Of a DNA stretch of 64,000 bases, positions 63,005-64,000 are shown piece after piece (the first letter of the stretch is position 1; every line of letters begins with the position of its first letter). The DNA comes from Capillidium heterosporum (taxonomy: Eukaryota; Entomophthoromycota; Entomophthoromycetes; Entomophthorales; Capillidiaceae): positions 806,001 to 870,000 of the forward strand of contig WBMQ01000003.1 of assembly GCA_016630905.1 (NCBI GenBank), in the 5' to 3' direction. The position numbers and the translations under genes were made by a program. The notes beneath the pieces were generated by a model. That model was not told the origin of the DNA. It saw only the letters and a list, made by a program, of their open reading frames with translations, and searched no databases.

Positions 63005-63360
63005 ATAATTTTTTGATTCATCTGAATGGAGGTTGGATTGGGTTTGATGTGCTTTAATCCAAAGTTGAAGGTATCGAATTTTAAGCCAAGAAATGTCATT
63101 TCAAGACAAAATCTAGTTAGATGTAGAAAGTACATTTTCGTACTTCACTGATGAGCTTATATAACCTAAATTTGACTAAATTAGGATATTATTGGTTTCA
63201 AACTATTTATAAAGGCTACCTTTCGTTATGCCTGGTCCTAACATCTAACTCTGCACCCCATTTGGCAGAGCTTAATTGGTTATCGGTAACAAAATATAAA
63301 GTCCAAAGTGAAATTCCCAAACAACTTTTTTATTGGAAAGAAGCACACCTATCGATCACA
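63005..63360. other. Upstream region of the DHFR gene
   Basis: The DHFR frame is open upstream to 63151, but the extension lacks family similarity and its composition is AT-rich. It is treated as 5' flanking DNA. Confidence 0.5.
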
Positions 63361-64000
63361 ATGCAATCCGAACCAACTACTCAACCTCTTCAAGAACAAG
63401 AAATTCCACCTTTCGGGTTTATAGTTGCTTTAACTACCAAGGAACGCGGTATCGGTTACAACCAAGACTTACCTTGGCGTTCCTGTCCCATCCCTTCCGA
63501 CTTGACTTACTTTGAGTATGTTACTCAGTTCAACTGCTTCAACAACATGTTCAACTTGGAAGTTGGGCTTCAAGCTCAAAAGAACATCCTTATTATGGGT
63601 AGATTAACTTGGGAATCCTTACCTTTATTTATTAGACCTTTGAAGAATAGATTTACTATAGTGGTTTCTAGGGACCCCAACTACCAAATGTAATAGGTTT
63701 CTATTTTTTAAATCTGATGTTAACAAATTATATAGAATAGTTAAAAAAGAAGAGTTAAAAAAGGATGTCTTTGTTGCCACCACCTTATCTGAAGCTTTAC
63801 AACTCAGCCAAAAGATACAAAGTGACAATCCCCAATTTTCCAGCTCTGTCTTCGTTACTGGAGGAAGTTCTATGTACTTGGAGGCTTTGAACCACCCCAA
63901 ATGTAAATATTGGTTTATAACTGAGCTGTTCCAATATCCTGAGCTTCAAATTGATACCTATTTCCCCAACTATTCGACCGACAACTTGGTCAGCAAGAAC
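63361..64000 (+). CDS. DFR1: Dihydrofolate reductase (3' end outside window)
   Basis: Exon 1 is 63361-63689 and exon 2 starts at 63736, after a 46-nt intron (GTAATA...TATATAG), and runs off the window. Marks of DHFR: FIVALTTKERGIGYNQDLPW (substrate loop with the LPW), NILIMGRLTWESLP (NADPH-binding), RFTIVVSRDPN, and FVTGGSSMYLEAL (the GG...Y block). It reduces dihydrofolate to tetrahydrofolate with NADPH. The fungal-type insertion between LPW and the MGR block is present. The start was set at the ATG 63361, 14 codons before the conserved core (PFGFIVAL). Confidence 0.92.

Noticed and set aside
63151-63360. Longer N-terminus for DHFR from an upstream ATG
   Set aside because: The extension is AT-rich with no family similarity. 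The ATG at 63361 is at a normal distance from the conserved core.

Overview
The window is nuclear DNA from a fungus. It is AT-rich, with long gene-poor spacers. Coding genes are cut by many very short introns (about 31-60 nt, GT...AG, often with a CTAAC-like branch site 10-25 nt before the acceptor). Gene content is fungal: chitin deacetylase, an OPI1 regulator, a RSP5-type HECT ligase, a STE7-type MAPKK, a BCY1-type PKA regulatory subunit, a DPP1-type phosphatase, MAK5 and MIX17. ER-type UDP-glycosyltransferase, GDP-L-fucose synthase, urate oxidase and an F-box family that turns over quickly would fit an early-diverging (zoopagomycete or entomophthoralean-like) lineage. That placement is inference only.

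Layout. 1-1416: 3' half of a SCY1/SCYL2 pseudokinase gene. 2.1-6.3 kb: tandem pair of CaM-kinase genes with identical nine-exon structure. 9.0-10.0 kb: GPI-type chitin deacetylase. 12.4-14.2 kb: a small basic nucleolar-type protein divergent from a STE7-like MAPKK. 14.8-15.7 kb: urate oxidase. 18.5-20.2 kb: PKA regulatory subunit. 20.9-27.5 kb: three decayed F-box genes on the minus strand and one nearly intact F-box gene on the plus strand. 28.7-29.1 kb: small membrane protein ORF with an in-frame UAG. 34.0-37.0 kb: RSP5/NEDD4 ligase in 18 exons. 38.9-39.9 kb: PAP2 phosphatase. 40.4-41.3 kb: secreted CX3C-rich protein. 42.2 kb: MIX17/CHCHD2. 43.3-46.2 kb: MAK5 helicase. 47.0-48.1 kb: GDP-L-fucose synthase. 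48.7-49.7 kb: macro-domain protein. 51.1-52.7 kb: OPI1-like regulator. 54.7-56.4 kb: UGT. 57.1 kb: tRNA-Leu(AAG). 58.3-59.2 kb: aquaglyceroporin. 62.2-62.6 kb: profilin. 63.4 kb to the end: DHFR (cut by the window edge).

The most striking signal runs through several genes. After exon-by-exon reconstruction, seven genes (one CaM kinase, MAPKK, PKA-R, F-box, PAP2, MAK5, OPI1) contain ten places where the conserved protein continues only if exactly one base is skipped. All ten are +1 and none is -1, while the splice sites and the protein on both sides are conserved. Other genes reconstructed by the same method (RSP5 with 18 exons, GDP-fucose synthase, profilin, the second CaM kinase) close perfectly with no break. 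The candidates are widespread +1 translational recoding, insertion-type assembly errors, or recent pseudogenes. The sequence alone cannot decide between them.
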